A stretch of DNA of 63,108 nucleotides. It comes from Parahoeflea olei. Lineage in GTDB: Bacteria > Pseudomonadota > Alphaproteobacteria > Rhizobiales > Rhizobiaceae. The notes under the pieces are model-generated. The model made no database searches, had not been told where the DNA came from, and saw only the letters and a program-made list of their open reading frames with translations. The stretch spans positions 8,898 to 72,005 of the forward strand of contig NZ_LQZT01000002.1 in the NCBI RefSeq assembly GCF_001703635.1. The letters run 5' to 3'. The first letter of the stretch is position 1; every line of letters begins with the position of its first letter. The position numbers were made by a program, and so were the translations under genes. Positions 50,673 through 59,403 of this stretch are shown one piece after another.

Positions 50673-52007
50673 CTATCCTGTCATGCCTGTCCGTGCGAAG
50701 CTGCCCAAGGCCGCCTTGCCCGGTGCCTCGCCCGCCGGTTCGTGAACCAGCTCGCCGGTCAGCCGCTCGCCGTCGCGGCCGGTCACCCGGATCCGGGCCA
50801 TCTGGCCCCTTGGCGCGTTCGCCGCAACCACGGGGGTGAAATTTTCCGTCCGCGCCACGCCGGAAAACTCGACCAGCACCGAATGGGTTCCGCCGTCGCG
50901 GGCCATGGCGTCGAGATGGGCGTCCTGGCTCTGCCGCGCCTTTTGCCTCAGCCGCGCCGCCCGCTCCTTGACGAGCCCGCGGTCGAGCTGCGGCATGCGC
51001 GCGGCCGGCGTTCCGGTCCGCGGCGAATAGGGAAACACATGCGTGAACGCTATGCCGCAGTCATCGATGATGTCGAGCGAGCGGGCGAACATCTCCTCGG
51101 TCTCGGTCGGAAAACCGGCGATCAGGTCGGCGCCGAAGGCAAAACCGGGGCGCAAGGCCCGCACCGTCTCGCAAAAGCGGATCGCGTCCTCGCGGCTGTG
51201 GCGGCGCTTCATGCGTTTCAAGATCATATCGTCGCCATGCTGCAGCGACAGGTGCAGATGCGGCATGAAGCGCGGCTCGTCGGCGATCAGCCCCATCAGC
51301 GTCTCGTCGACCTCGACCGAATCGATCGAGGACAGGCGCAGGCGCTCGAGCTCCGGCACCTGGCGCAGGATCGTGGCGGCGAGCGTCCCGAGCGACGGCT
51401 TGCCCGGCAGGTCGGCGCCGTAGCTGGTCGCGTCCACGCCGGTGATCACCGCCTCGCGGTAGCCGTTACCCACGAGGCGGGCGATCTGGTCGACCACCGC
51501 GCCCATCGGCACCGAGCGCGAATTGCCGCGGCCATGGGGGATCACGCAGAAGGTGCAGCGGTGGTCGCAGCCGTTCTGCACCTGCACGAAGGCGCGGGCA
51601 TGGCCCTCCACGGCCTCGATCATCTGCGGCGCGGTCTCGCGCACGGCCATGATGTCGTTGACGCGGATCTTCTCGCTTTCCGACACGCCGAAATCGGGCA
51701 GCGACCGGTAGCTCTCGGCCCGGCCCTTGCCGTCATTGCCGATCACCGCATCGACCTCCGCCATGGCGGCGAAGGTCTCGGGCTCCACCTGCGCGGCGCA
51801 GCCGGAAACGACGATGCGGGCATGCGGATTGTCGCGCCGCGCGCGGCGGATGGTCTGGCGCGCCTGGCGGACCGCGTCGGCGGTCACTGCGCAGGTGTTG
51901 ACCAGGATCGCGTTGTTGAGGCCCGCGGTTTCCGCGGCCCGGCGCATGGTTTCCGATTCGAAGGTGTTGAGCCGGCAGCCCAGCGTGAGCACGCGCACAC
52001 CGCTCAC
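50673..52007 (-). CDS. mtaB: tRNA N6-threonylcarbamoyladenosine methylthiotransferase MtaB
   Basis: The 444-residue MiaB-type radical-SAM methylthiotransferase makes ms2t6A37. The auxiliary cluster ligands are Cys11, Cys39 and Cys70, and the SAM cluster is C-x3-C-x2-C in '[10 protein letters not shown]' (Cys147, 151, 154). The C-terminal TRAM-like segment ('[18 protein letters not shown]...TGELV') is present. GTG 52007 is chosen: it overlaps the dapF stop (GTGA) and gives the canonical '[16 protein letters not shown]' start; the frame further upstream lies inside dapF. Confidence 0.94.
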   Translation of the reverse strand: MSGVRVLTLGCRLNTFESETMRRAAETAGLNNAILVNTCAVTADAVRQARQTIRRARRDNPHARIVVSGCAAQVEPETFAAMAEVDAVIGNDGKGRAESYRSLPDFGVSESEKIRVNDIMAVRETAPQMIEAVEGHARAFVQVQNGCDHRCTFCVIPHGRGNSRSVPMGAVVDQIARLVGNGYREAVITGVDATSYGADLPGKPSLGTLAATILRQVPELERLRLSSIDSVEVDETLMGLIADEPRFMPHLHLSLQHGDDMILKRMKRRHSREDAIRFCETVRALRPGFAFGADLIAGFPTETEEMFARSLDIIDDCGIAFTHVFPYSPRTGTPAARMPQLDRGLVKERAARLRQKARQSQDAHLDAMARDGGTHSVLVEFSGVARTENFTPVVAANAPRGQMARIRVTGRDGERLTGELVHEPAGEAPGKAALGSFARTGMTG

Positions 52008-52882
52008 GCCGCCACCTCGTCGGCCTGCCACTCGCCGGTTACCGGGTCGACCCGGCCGGAAAATTCCCATTCCGCCGGCCCTGTCATGATCACGTGGTCG
52101 TCCTCGCGCCACTCGATCCGGAGCGGCCCGCCCGGCAGCGTGACCGTGACGGTGCGGCCGGTGCGCCCGGTGCGCGCGGCGGAGACGGCCGCCGCGCAGG
52201 CGCCCGAGCCGCAGGCGCGCGTCAGGCCCGCGCCGCGCTCCCAGGTTCTCAGATCGAGCGAGGCGTCGCCGGTCACCCGGGCGATCGAGATATTGGCGCG
52301 CTCGGGAAAGATCGGATGGTTTTCGAGCAGCGGGCCGAAGCGCTCGAGATCGTAGCTCCAGACATCTTCGGACACCCAGAAGATCGCATGCGGATTGCCC
52401 ATCGACATCACCGCGGGCGAATGCAGCACCGGTGCCTCGATCGGGCCGATCTGCAGCTCGATCCGGCTGGTGTCGTGAAACTCTTCCGAAAGCGGCACCT
52501 TGTCCCAGGCAAATTCCGGCCGGCCCATGTCGACCGAGACCAGCCCGTCCGCATGTTCCTCGGCGGTGAGAATCCCCGCAAGCGTCTTGAAGGTGAAGCT
52601 CTTGCGCCCGGTTTCGGCGGCCAGCGCCTGCACCACGCAGCGGGTGCCGTTGCCGCAGGCCTGGGCGCGGGAGCCGTCGCGGTTCAAGATGTCGATGCGG
52701 TAGTCCACGCCCTGGGTCTTGCTGTCGTGGATCGCCATGATCTGGTCGAAGCCGGTCCTGTCGCCACGTGCCAGCGCCACCGCGGCCTCGGCGGTCACGG
52801 CGTCGGAACGGCCACGCATGTCGATGACGACGATGTCGTTGCCGAGCCCGTTCATCTTGGCGAAGGGAACCATCGATCCCAT
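52004..52882 (-). CDS. dapF: Diaminopimelate epimerase
   Basis: The 292-residue enzyme converts LL- to meso-diaminopimelate for lysine and peptidoglycan. The two catalytic Cys lie in '[14 protein letters not shown]' and '[15 protein letters not shown]', and the N-terminus '[18 protein letters not shown]' is standard. The ATG at 52882 is chosen because AGGG lies about 9 nt upstream; other in-frame starts at 52888 and 52873 are possible. It heads the dapF-mtaB-ftsY-yciB run. Confidence 0.95.
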   Translation of the reverse strand: MGSMVPFAKMNGLGNDIVVIDMRGRSDAVTAEAAVALARGDRTGFDQIMAIHDSKTQGVDYRIDILNRDGSRAQACGNGTRCVVQALAAETGRKSFTFKTLAGILTAEEHADGLVSVDMGRPEFAWDKVPLSEEFHDTSRIELQIGPIEAPVLHSPAVMSMGNPHAIFWVSEDVWSYDLERFGPLLENHPIFPERANISIARVTGDASLDLRTWERGAGLTRACGSGACAAAVSAARTGRTGRTVTVTLPGGPLRIEWREDDHVIMTGPAEWEFSGRVDPVTGEWQADEVAA

Positions 52883-53011
52883 GCTCATCAACCCTGTTGT
52901 GTTCCGGGCCTATATGGCGGAATTTGCGGGCGATTACCAGTGCCGCGCACCTTCGCGCGCCGTCATGGGCGCCACCCGGGCCTCAAGCTGGCGGCGCAAG
53001 GCGCGATGGCT

Positions 53012-54091
53012 TCAGGCCGGCCGGGGCGCGTTCCAGACCTGGCCCGGCTCCATCGGCAGGAACCGTTCGGGCGCCACGCCCTGGCGCGCAAGCTCCGCTT
53101 CCAGCACCTCGCGCGGCGCGTCGCGGCCCTCGTTGGTCAGCCGGAACGTGCCCCAATGGTGGCCGAGCGCGTGGCTGGCGCCCGACAGCAGAAAGCCCTC
53201 GATCGCCTCGGCCGGGTTCTGGTGCTGGTCCTTCATGAACCAGCGTGGCTCGTAAGCGCCGACCGGCAGGATCGCCAGGCGAAAATCCCCGTGCCGCGCC
53301 CGCGCATTGGCGTAGGGCCGGCCCTTGTCGAAGCCGGTGTCGCCGATATGCAGGATCTTGCCGCCCGGGGTCTCGATCACGAAAGCCGCCCACAGCGCCA
53401 TCGAGCGGTCGTTCATGCCGCGTGCCGACCAGTGGTGGCAGGGCTCGAAATGGATCGTGGCCGGGCCGGAGCGGATCGCCTCGCCCCAGTCGGCGGTCAT
53501 CACCCGCATCGCCGGCGCCTCCGTCTTGACGATCGCATCATTGCCGAGCGGCGTGATCATCAGCGGGTCATGCGCCTGGGCCAGCCGCTTGAGCGTCGTG
53601 ACATCGAGATGGTCGTAGTGATTGTGGCTCAGGAGCACGAGATCGACCGGAGGCAGGTCCTGAAACGCAATGCCGGGCGCGGTCACGCGCTTCGGTCCGG
53701 CAAAGGCAACGGGGCTCGCGCGGGCCGACCACACCGGGTCGGTCAGGATGTTGAGGCCTGCCGTCTGGATCAGCAGCGTGGCATGGCCCACCATGGTCAC
53801 AGTCAGCGCGTCGCCCTCCACCCGCTCGGCAGGCTTGGCCGGCGCATGCGCGCTTTTCGCCGTGTCCGGCCATGGCGTGCGGCCGCCGCCGAACTGCCAT
53901 TTGAGCAGGTCCGAAAAGCCCTTGGGCGCAGAACCGTCGGGGTTGAAGAACCGGGTCCCGTCGAAATGGTCCGATTCCGGACCGGAATAATATGGGTTGT
54001 GGGTGCGTGCGTAGGCCATGGCGCTCCCCGTTGCGCCGGCGCCGATCGCGGCGGCAAGGGCTGAGAATTTGAGGAAGGACCGGCGCTGCAT
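53012..54091 (-). CDS. Tat-exported metallo-beta-lactamase-fold protein (UlaG/NAPE-PLD-like)
   Basis: The 359-residue protein has an N-terminal twin-arginine signal, 'MQRRSFLKFSALAAAIGAGA' (RRSFLK). The metal-binding signature is 'LSHNHYDHLD' (H-x-H-x-D-H), with further ligands in 'EPCHHWSARG' and 'IGDTGFDKG'. 'WPDTAKSAH...TMVGHATLLIQTAGLNILTDPVWSARASP' is the N-acyl-phosphatidylethanolamine phospholipase D-like subgroup. It is probably a periplasmic hydrolase of unknown substrate. There is no SD sequence at 54091, but the Tat motif supports that start. Confidence 0.92.
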   Translation of the reverse strand: MQRRSFLKFSALAAAIGAGATGSAMAYARTHNPYYSGPESDHFDGTRFFNPDGSAPKGFSDLLKWQFGGGRTPWPDTAKSAHAPAKPAERVEGDALTVTMVGHATLLIQTAGLNILTDPVWSARASPVAFAGPKRVTAPGIAFQDLPPVDLVLLSHNHYDHLDVTTLKRLAQAHDPLMITPLGNDAIVKTEAPAMRVMTADWGEAIRSGPATIHFEPCHHWSARGMNDRSMALWAAFVIETPGGKILHIGDTGFDKGRPYANARARHGDFRLAILPVGAYEPRWFMKDQHQNPAEAIEGFLLSGASHALGHHWGTFRLTNEGRDAPREVLEAELARQGVAPERFLPMEPGQVWNAPRPA

Positions 54092-54209
54092 GGGGGAGGA
54101 TATGGGGGGTGGGGCGGCCGGATCAAGGTTCGTCCGGTGTGGCCGCATCACGAAGCGCAGGCCTTTGCCCCGCGGCTCCCTGTCCGCGCCGGCCCGGACA
54201 GCGCGGATT

Positions 54210-54842
54210 TCAGGCGGCGTAGGGCGTCACGGTGACGGCGATGGCGGCAAAGAAGCAGGCCGAGGCCGCGATCACGAAGCCGTGCCAGATCGCGGTCGAA
54301 AACCGCATCTTCTTGGCCACATAGAACAGCACGCCCACGGTGTAGAGCAGCCCGCCGGCGACGATCAGCCCGAAGGGCAGTTGCCCCCAGGAACTCCAGA
54401 TCAGCACCACGCTCATCCAGCCCATGGCGAGATAGAGCGCCGGCCCGAACCTGCCCGGCGTGCTCCAGAACACGAGTTTCAGCGTCATGCCGATGATCGC
54501 CATGGCCCAGACGAGGCCCAGCATCACATAGGCGAGCCCGCTGCCGATCATCACCACCAGCGGCGTGTAGGTGCCGGCGATCTTGAGATAGATCGCCGCG
54601 TGGTCGATCCGGCGCAGCACCGGCCGGATCTTCGGCCAGGGGGTCATGTGGTAGAAGGCGGAGGCCGCGAAAGTGGCAATCAGGGTCGCCGCATAGACCG
54701 CGATCGCCGCGATCTGCCCGGGCGAGGCCACCTCTGCCGCCCACACCAGAAGCACGACAGCCCCCAGCACCGCCGCAGTCAGGCCGATGGCATGCATGCT
54801 GCCGTCGGCAACGCGTTCGGATCGTGTGTAGCTGGGATACAT
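54210..54842 (-). CDS. trhA: TrhA/hemolysin III-family (PAQR-like) membrane protein
   Basis: The 210-residue protein has seven membrane segments. The family markers are 'SMHAIGLTAAVLGAVVLLVWAAE', 'ASAFYHMTPWPKIRPVLRRIDHAAIYLKIAGTYTPL' (Ser-x3-His, Asp-His and Tyr), and 'STAIWHGFVIAASACFFAAI' with His near the C-terminus. These residues form a zinc site in the PAQR/hemolysin III family. The name hemolysin III is historical; it is a membrane homeostasis protein. It stands next to the toxin-antitoxin island. Confidence 0.92.
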   Translation of the reverse strand: MYPSYTRSERVADGSMHAIGLTAAVLGAVVLLVWAAEVASPGQIAAIAVYAATLIATFAASAFYHMTPWPKIRPVLRRIDHAAIYLKIAGTYTPLVVMIGSGLAYVMLGLVWAMAIIGMTLKLVFWSTPGRFGPALYLAMGWMSVVLIWSSWGQLPFGLIVAGGLLYTVGVLFYVAKKMRFSTAIWHGFVIAASACFFAAIAVTVTPYAA

Positions 54843-55065
54843 GGTCGGCTTTCAAACGTGGGCTGTGAGGGACTGTCGTAGCAGAAGAGGAAGGCGAAGT
54901 TGAGTCGCCCGCAGCGGGAATTTCCTGGGATCGGTGTCTGCCGGGCTCACCGAGGAGTAGCGGTCTTACCCGTGCATGCCCCAGTCCCGCACTGGAGTGC
55001 TGTCCGGGACTTGGATTCTCGGCATTCTGTATATACATTTGTCTCTACAATAGAGACGGGCTGCG
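54843..55065. other. Intergenic region between trhA and brnT
   Basis: The 223 bp separate divergent genes and hold no convincing reading frame. The brnT-proximal part has the TGTATATACA palindrome, the GTCTCT/AGAGAC dyad and a TACAAT -10. Confidence 0.5.
55028..55057 (+). promoter_or_regulatory. brnTA promoter and operator
   Basis: TACAAT (55046-55051) is a good -10 element. It is embedded in a perfect dyad GTCTCT-N5-AGAGAC (55041-55057), and a second palindrome TGTATATACA sits at 55028-55037. An operator overlapping the -10 fits BrnA autorepression; the -35 is weak. Confidence 0.6.
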
Positions 55066-55353
55066 ATGCAGATCTCGGGATTTGACCGGGACGAGGGCAA
55101 CTGGCCCAAATGCGCCTCCAACGGCGTGTCCAAGGGTGAAATCGAGTTCATGCTGCTCAATGAGCCCATGGTCTTGCCGGACCGGTCTCCGATCACGAAG
55201 GAAACCCGCTTCAATGCAATCGGACGGACTCAAGACGGCAGATACCTGTTCGTTATCTTCACACTTCGCGGCTCTGAGTCAGCTATGAAACTCAGGCCGA
55301 TCAGCGCCCGCTACATGCACAGGAAGGAGATTGACCGGTATGAGCAACGTTAG
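55066..55353 (+). CDS. brnT: BrnT-family ribonuclease toxin
   Basis: The 95-residue protein resembles BrnT (RelE-like fold): 'FDRDEGNWPKCASNGVSKGEIEFML' replaces the usual W-D-x-x-K-N-x-x-N-x-x-K-H-G-V-S block, and 'RFNAIGRTQDGRYLFVIFTLR' and 'LRPISARYMHRKEIDRYEQ' match the family well, including the R-x-I-S-A-R motif. It cleaves RNA when free of BrnA. The His before Gly-Val-Ser is absent (Asn here), so activity may differ. It overlaps brnA by 14 nt. Confidence 0.85.
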   Translation: MQISGFDRDEGNWPKCASNGVSKGEIEFMLLNEPMVLPDRSPITKETRFNAIGRTQDGRYLFVIFTLRGSESAMKLRPISARYMHRKEIDRYEQR

Positions 55354-55612
55354 CAACGCGCCGAAGAAGGGCAAGCCGTTCCCGGTGTTCGAGACCGATG
55401 CGGATGTCGGGCATTTTGTCGATACCGCCGATCTGTCGGATTACGATCTCTCGGGCTTCAAGCCGATGCGGTTCGAGCTCGAGAAGAAGTCGAAGCAGAT
55501 CAACCTGCGCATGCCCGCTAGCCTCGTCGACGCCATCAAGGCCCGCGCCAAGGAGCGCAACATCCCCTACCAGCGCCTGATCCGCGAAGCGATCGAGGAG
55601 TCGTTGCGGTAG
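55340..55612 (+). CDS. brnA: BrnA-family antitoxin (CopG/RHH type)
   Basis: The 90-residue protein has a C-terminal ribbon-helix-helix, 'KQINLRMPASLVDAIKARAKERNIPYQRLIREAIEESLR'. The N-terminal half ('FETDADVGHFVDTADLSDYDLSGFKPMRFELEKK') is the toxin-binding part. It overlaps the brnT end, typical of toxin-first brnTA modules. RHH proteins bind short palindromes; the dyad at 55041-55057 is the likely site. Confidence 0.88.
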   Translation: MSNVSNAPKKGKPFPVFETDADVGHFVDTADLSDYDLSGFKPMRFELEKKSKQINLRMPASLVDAIKARAKERNIPYQRLIREAIEESLR

Positions 55613-55660
55613 GGGGACTGTCTGCGGGTTTCCCTCTCAGCTCTGAAAGCGTTTGCGTCT

Positions 55661-55984
55661 TCAGGCGGTGTATCGCGAAGCGCTGGTGAAAATGTTGCCG
55701 TCTCGTGTGATGCGAACCCCGTTCCGCTCAAGTCGATATCCAAGGCGTTCCATTATCTGCCGGGTCATGTGGCCAAGCATCTGCTTTATCCGGTCCTCGG
55801 CGATCGGATTTCCAAATCTTTCCAAAAGCCCAGGAGAAAGCGGTTCTACGGCTGGTCGCGCGAGATAGGTCGCTGTCTCCATCCGGATGATGTTTTCGCT
55901 CTCATTCATGAAGCTCCAGATTGCCTCCCCATTTTCACGCTCATAGGTCGAATTGAATCGACCCGGGATATAGACGTCTGTCAT
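55661..55984 (-). CDS. Small unknown protein of the toxin-antitoxin island
   Basis: The 107-residue protein: 'MTDVYIPGRFNSTYERENGEAIWSFMNESENIIRMETATYLARP', then 'ERFGNPIAEDRIKQMLGHMTRQIMERLGYRLERNGVRITRDGNIFTSASRY'. The C-terminal half looks like a helix-turn region with a basic amphipathic helix. Codon use is less GC-rich than surrounding genes. I do not recognise the family. It is divergent from hicA, and a perfect palindrome with a direct repeat lies just upstream, so it may be autoregulated. Confidence 0.6.
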   Translation of the reverse strand: MTDVYIPGRFNSTYERENGEAIWSFMNESENIIRMETATYLARPAVEPLSPGLLERFGNPIAEDRIKQMLGHMTRQIMERLGYRLERNGVRITRDGNIFTSASRYTA

Positions 55985-56021
55985 GTTGATGCCTTCCGCT
56001 TATGTTGAAACTGCAATAAAC

Positions 56022-56045
56022 TGACATGTTAAATATGACATGTCA
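56022..56045. promoter_or_regulatory. Palindrome and direct repeat upstream of the 55984 gene
   Basis: TGACATGTCA (56036-56045) is a perfect 10-bp palindrome, and its left half TGACATGT is repeated at 56022-56029. Both lie 38-61 bp upstream of the start at 55984 (minus strand), in an AT-rich stretch. Confidence 0.55.
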
Positions 56046-56093
56046 ATAGAATCCCCACACGCAACGGAGGGGTCGCACCTGTTTGCGAATTGC

Positions 56094-56134
56094 TTGATTT
56101 CCCGCCCGCAAAGGCGCATATATATGCGTATAGT
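56094..56134 (+). promoter_or_regulatory. hicAB promoter and operator
   Basis: CGCATATATATGCG (56115-56128) is a perfect 14-bp palindrome overlapping the -10 region (CATATA 56117-56122), with a -35 TTGATT at 56094-56099, spacer 17. This is the arrangement expected of a HicB autorepressor site. Confidence 0.6.
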
Positions 56135-56146
56135 GGAGCCATCCCT

Positions 56147-56332
56147 ATGGAGCGCAACAGTCGGCGGATCATCAAGCTTCTGGAAAAGGACGGGTTTGAG
56201 CTGGTCAAGGTGACCGGCTCGCACCACAAATTCAGGAAGAACGGCAAGATCGTGACGGTGCCGCACCCGAAAAAGGACCTGCCGGCCGGAACCGTTCGCG
56301 CCATCTACAAACAGGCCGGCTGGCTTGAGTGA
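56147..56332 (+). CDS. hicA: HicA-family mRNA interferase toxin
   Basis: The 61-residue protein: 'RRIIKLLEKDGFELVKVTGSHHKFRKNGKIVTVPHPKKDLPAGTVRAIYKQAGW' is a full-length HicA (dsRBD-like) with the catalytic His in 'GSHHKF'. HicA cleaves mRNA. ATG 56147 gives the standard length; a longer in-frame start at 56090 would overlap the operator. It lies 13 bp before hicB. Confidence 0.93.
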   Translation: MERNSRRIIKLLEKDGFELVKVTGSHHKFRKNGKIVTVPHPKKDLPAGTVRAIYKQAGWLE

Positions 56333-56345
56333 CAGGAGACAATCC

Positions 56346-56738
56346 ATGCGTCATTATATCGGCGTCGTTCATCAGGACGGAGACAGCGCTTTCGGCGTTC
56401 ACTTTCCCGATGTGCCGGGTTGCTTCTCGGCGGCCGACAGGCTCGACGATCTTCTCGGCAATGCCAGCGAGGCGCTGGCGCTTCATCTCGAAGGCGAAGA
56501 ACTGCCGGAGGCGCGCACGCTTGAGGCGGTCCGTGAGGACGCCGATGTGGCCCGCGATCTCCGCGACGGCGCCTTCCTGCTGGCCGTGCCGGTCATCCGC
56601 CTGTCTGGCCGCAGCACCAAGGCCAATATCACCATGGATGCCGGGCTGCTGGCGGCGGTTGATGCCACAGCCCGCGCACGCGGCCTGACCCGTTCGTCCT
56701 TTCTGGCCGATCTGGCGCGCCGTGAAATCGGCGGGTGA
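56346..56738 (+). CDS. hicB: HicB-family antitoxin
   Basis: The 130-residue protein has the degraded RNase H-like N-terminus 'YIGVVHQDGDSAFGVHFPDVPGCFSAADRLDDLLGNASEALALHLEGEELP' that masks HicA. The C-terminal RHH DNA-binding motif is 'TKANITMDAGLLAAVDATARARGLTRSSFLADLARREI'. ATG 56346 follows GGAGACAATCC. It completes a toxin-first hicAB pair with its operator upstream. Confidence 0.94.
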   Translation: MRHYIGVVHQDGDSAFGVHFPDVPGCFSAADRLDDLLGNASEALALHLEGEELPEARTLEAVREDADVARDLRDGAFLLAVPVIRLSGRSTKANITMDAGLLAAVDATARARGLTRSSFLADLARREIGG

Positions 56739-56845
56739 GCGGCCCCAAATCCCCTCAACCTTGACTCCGCGCCCGTTTTCCTGTTTATCCCGCGCAAATC
56801 TGCGACGAGCATGACTCCGAGCCGCCGACCGGGACAGTAGCTTTG

Positions 56846-56894
56846 GTCGCTTGAAACCTTTCTTCAAACCTGCCGGTTTGAAGGGTCAAGCGAC
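56846..56894 (+). promoter_or_regulatory. Nested hairpin in the ffh leader
   Basis: Outer stem GTCGCTTGA (56846-56854) with TCAAGCGAC (56886-56894), and inner stem CTTCAAACC (56862-56870) with GGTTTGAAG (56875-56883). Both are perfect 9-bp stems, separated by a 7/2 internal loop, about 120 nt upstream of the ffh ATG. It may be a leader RNA element or part of a processed 5' region. Confidence 0.5.
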
Positions 56895-57013
56895 AAGCCA
56901 GATCCCGGAGGTCCACACCCGACAGCGCGATGCGCCCTCGGGTGCCGTTTGGCTTTGCGCTGTGCACGTCCCATATGGGCTGGAGGCACCTCCAGCGAAA
57001 ACAGGACGAACTG

Positions 57014-58585
57014 ATGTTTGATACCCTCCAGGACCGGCTTGGCTCCATCCTCAACAGCCTGACCGGGCGCGGTGCGCTCTCGGAAAAGGATGTGGCGGAA
57101 GCCATGCGCGAGGTTCGCCGCGCGCTCTTGGAGGCCGATGTCGCGCTCGAAGTGGTGCGCGGCTTCACCGACCGGGTGCGCGAAAAGGCCGTCGGCGCCG
57201 AGATCGTCAAGTCGATCAAGCCCGGCCAGATGGTGGTCAAGCTGGTCCATGACGAGCTGGTCGCCCTTCTGGGCGAAGAGGGCGTGCCGATCGATCTCAA
57301 TGCGAGCGCCCCGGTCGTCATCATGATGGTCGGCCTGCAGGGTTCGGGCAAGACCACCACCACGGCCAAGATCGCCGCGCGGTTCGAAAAGCGCGACCGC
57401 AAGAAGGTGCTGATGGCCTCGCTCGACACGCGCCGTCCGGCAGCCCAGGAGCAGCTCAAACAGCTCGGCGAGCAGACCGGCGTTGCGACGCTGCCGATCA
57501 TCGCCGGCCAGTCGCCCACCGATATCGCCGCCCGCGCCGTGCAGGCGGCCAGGCTCGGCGGCCACGACATCGTCATTCTCGACACCGCCGGCCGGACCCA
57601 TATCGACGAGCCGCTGATGGTCGAGATGGCCGATATCCGCAAGCGCGCCAATCCGCACGAGATCCTGCTCGTGGCCGACGCGCTCACCGGTCAGGACGCG
57701 GTCAATCTCGCGCGCAATTTCGACGAGCGCGTCGGCATCACCGGCCTCGTGCTCACCCGCATGGACGGCGATGGCCGCGGCGGTGCGGCGCTGTCGATGC
57801 GCGCGGTCACCGGCAAGCCGATCAAGCTGATCGGTACCGGCGAAAAGATGGACGCGCTCGAGGAGTTCCATCCCCGCCGCGTCGCCGACCGCATCCTCGG
57901 CATGGGCGACATCGTCAGCCTGGTGGAAAAGGCGGCTGAGAATTTCGACGCCGAAAAGGCGCAGACCATGGCCGCCCGCATGAAGTCGGGCAAGTTCGAC
58001 CTTAACGACATGGCCGAGCAGCTGCGCCAGATGCAGAAGCTCGGCGGCATGGGCGGGATCATGGGCATGATGCCGGGCATGGGCAAGATGAAGGACCAGA
58101 TGGCCGCCGCCGGCATCGACGACAAGACCTTCGCGCGCCAGCTCGCCATCATCGGCTCGATGACCAAGGCCGAGCGCGCCAATCCCGATCTGCTCAAGCA
58201 TTCGCGCAAGAAGCGCATCGCCGCCGGCTCCGGCACCGATGCCGCCGCGATCAACAAGCTTTTGAAGCAGCACCGGCAGATGGCCGACATGATGAAGGCC
58301 ATGGGCGGCAAGGGCAAGGGTTCGGGCATGATGCGCGCGGCCATGGGCGGGCTCGCCTCGAAGATGGGGCTTGGCGGCGGCATGATGCCGGGCGGCATGC
58401 CGGATCTGTCGAAGATGGACCCCAAGCAGCTCGAAGCGCTCCAGAAACAGGCGGAAGCCGCAGGCCTCGGCAAGGCCCCGGGGCTGGGCGGCCTGCAGGG
58501 TGGATTGCCGGGCGGCCTGCCGGGTTTGGGCGGTCCGAAACTTCCCGGTCTCGGCGGCCTTCCCGGCCTGCCCAAGAAGAAGTGA
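57014..58585 (+). CDS. ffh: Signal recognition particle protein Ffh
   Basis: The 523-residue SRP GTPase: N domain at about 1-85; G domain with G1 'GLQGSGKTTTTAKIA', 'DTRRPAAQEQLKQLGEQ', 'DTAGRTHIDEPLM' and 'LTRMDGDGRGGAALSM'. The M domain is Met/Gly-rich with 'RMKSGKFDLNDMAEQLRQMQKLGGMGGIMGMMPGM' and a Gly/Leu/Pro-rich tail. It binds signal peptides and 4.5S RNA. ATG 57014 (MFDTLQDRLGSIL) is the conventional start. It heads the ffh-CM-rpsP-rimM-trmD run. Confidence 0.98.
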   Translation: MFDTLQDRLGSILNSLTGRGALSEKDVAEAMREVRRALLEADVALEVVRGFTDRVREKAVGAEIVKSIKPGQMVVKLVHDELVALLGEEGVPIDLNASAPVVIMMVGLQGSGKTTTTAKIAARFEKRDRKKVLMASLDTRRPAAQEQLKQLGEQTGVATLPIIAGQSPTDIAARAVQAARLGGHDIVILDTAGRTHIDEPLMVEMADIRKRANPHEILLVADALTGQDAVNLARNFDERVGITGLVLTRMDGDGRGGAALSMRAVTGKPIKLIGTGEKMDALEEFHPRRVADRILGMGDIVSLVEKAAENFDAEKAQTMAARMKSGKFDLNDMAEQLRQMQKLGGMGGIMGMMPGMGKMKDQMAAAGIDDKTFARQLAIIGSMTKAERANPDLLKHSRKKRIAAGSGTDAAAINKLLKQHRQMADMMKAMGGKGKGSGMMRAAMGGLASKMGLGGGMMPGGMPDLSKMDPKQLEALQKQAEAAGLGKAPGLGGLQGGLPGGLPGLGGPKLPGLGGLPGLPKKK

Positions 58586-58595
58586 GCGTCAGACC

Positions 58596-58889
58596 ATGAC
58601 CAATGACGAGGCCTTGGCCAAACTTCACGAAATGCGCCGCTCGATCGACAATTTCGATGCGGCGCTGATCCACATCCTGGCCGAACGGTTCCGGGTCACC
58701 AAGGCCGTGGGCGCGCTCAAGGCCTCGGCCGACCTGCCGCCCTCGGACCCGGCGCGCGAGGCCGAGCAGGTCGCCCGGCTGCGCGATCTCGCCAAATCCG
58801 CCGATCTCGATCCGGATTTCGCCGAGAAATTCCTCGAATTCGTCATCCGCGAGGTCATCCAGCATCACAAGCAGGCGGCCGCGCAGTAA
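58596..58889 (+). CDS. AroQ-type chorismate mutase
   Basis: The 97-residue all-helical protein: 'LAKLHEMRRSIDNFDAALIHILAERFRVTKAVGALKA' has the R-x-x-I-D-x-x-D-x-x-x-I-x-L-L/I-x-x-R pattern of AroQ. It turns chorismate into prephenate for phenylalanine and tyrosine. It lies 10 nt after ffh and 84 nt before rpsP, the standard rhizobial order. It is a monofunctional short form. Confidence 0.93.
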   Translation: MTNDEALAKLHEMRRSIDNFDAALIHILAERFRVTKAVGALKASADLPPSDPAREAEQVARLRDLAKSADLDPDFAEKFLEFVIREVIQHHKQAAAQ

Positions 58890-58973
58890 TCACCACCCCC
58901 ATCTGGCGCTTGCCGGCGCCCGACACAGACCAACCAGACAGTCAGCAGAACTGCATTACCGAAGGAAAATGAC

Positions 58974-59372
58974 ATGGCACTGAAAATTCGTCTCGCCCGC
59001 GGCGGCTCCAAGAAGCGTCCCTACTACCACGTGGTCGTCGCCGATGTGCGTTCGCCCCGCGACGGTCGCTTCATCGAGCGTCTCGGCCACTGGAACCCGA
59101 TGCTGGCCAAGGACGACGAAGGCCGCATCAGCCTCAACCAGGAGCGCATCCAGCACTGGCTCGACAACGGCGCGCTGCCGACCGACCGCGTCGCCCGCTT
59201 CATGGCCGATGCCGGCATGATGACCCGCGAAGCCCGCAACAACCCCAACAAGGCCAAGCCTGGCAAGAAGGCCCAGGAACGCCTGGCCGAGAAGAAGCAG
59301 AAGGAAGAGGATGCAGCAGCCGCTGCCGCCGAAGCCGCTGCAGCACCGGCCGAAGAAGCCGCCGCGGAATAA
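58974..59372 (+). CDS. rpsP: 30S ribosomal protein S16
   Basis: The 132-residue protein has the S16 core in the first ~80 residues ('[41 protein letters not shown]') followed by an Ala/Glu/Lys-rich tail of about 50 residues, typical of Hyphomicrobiales. It binds 16S rRNA early in 30S assembly. It precedes rimM with a terminator-like hairpin between them. Confidence 0.97.
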   Translation: MALKIRLARGGSKKRPYYHVVVADVRSPRDGRFIERLGHWNPMLAKDDEGRISLNQERIQHWLDNGALPTDRVARFMADAGMMTREARNNPNKAKPGKKAQERLAEKKQKEEDAAAAAAEAAAAPAEEAAAE

Positions 59373-59403
59373 GTTCCCTTCGTCTTCATGGCGAATTAGA
59401 CTG

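Noticed and set aside
54210..54842. Hemolysin in the sense of a virulence factor
   Set aside because: The protein is a TrhA/PAQR-type membrane protein; the hemolysin III name is historical and does not indicate toxicity.
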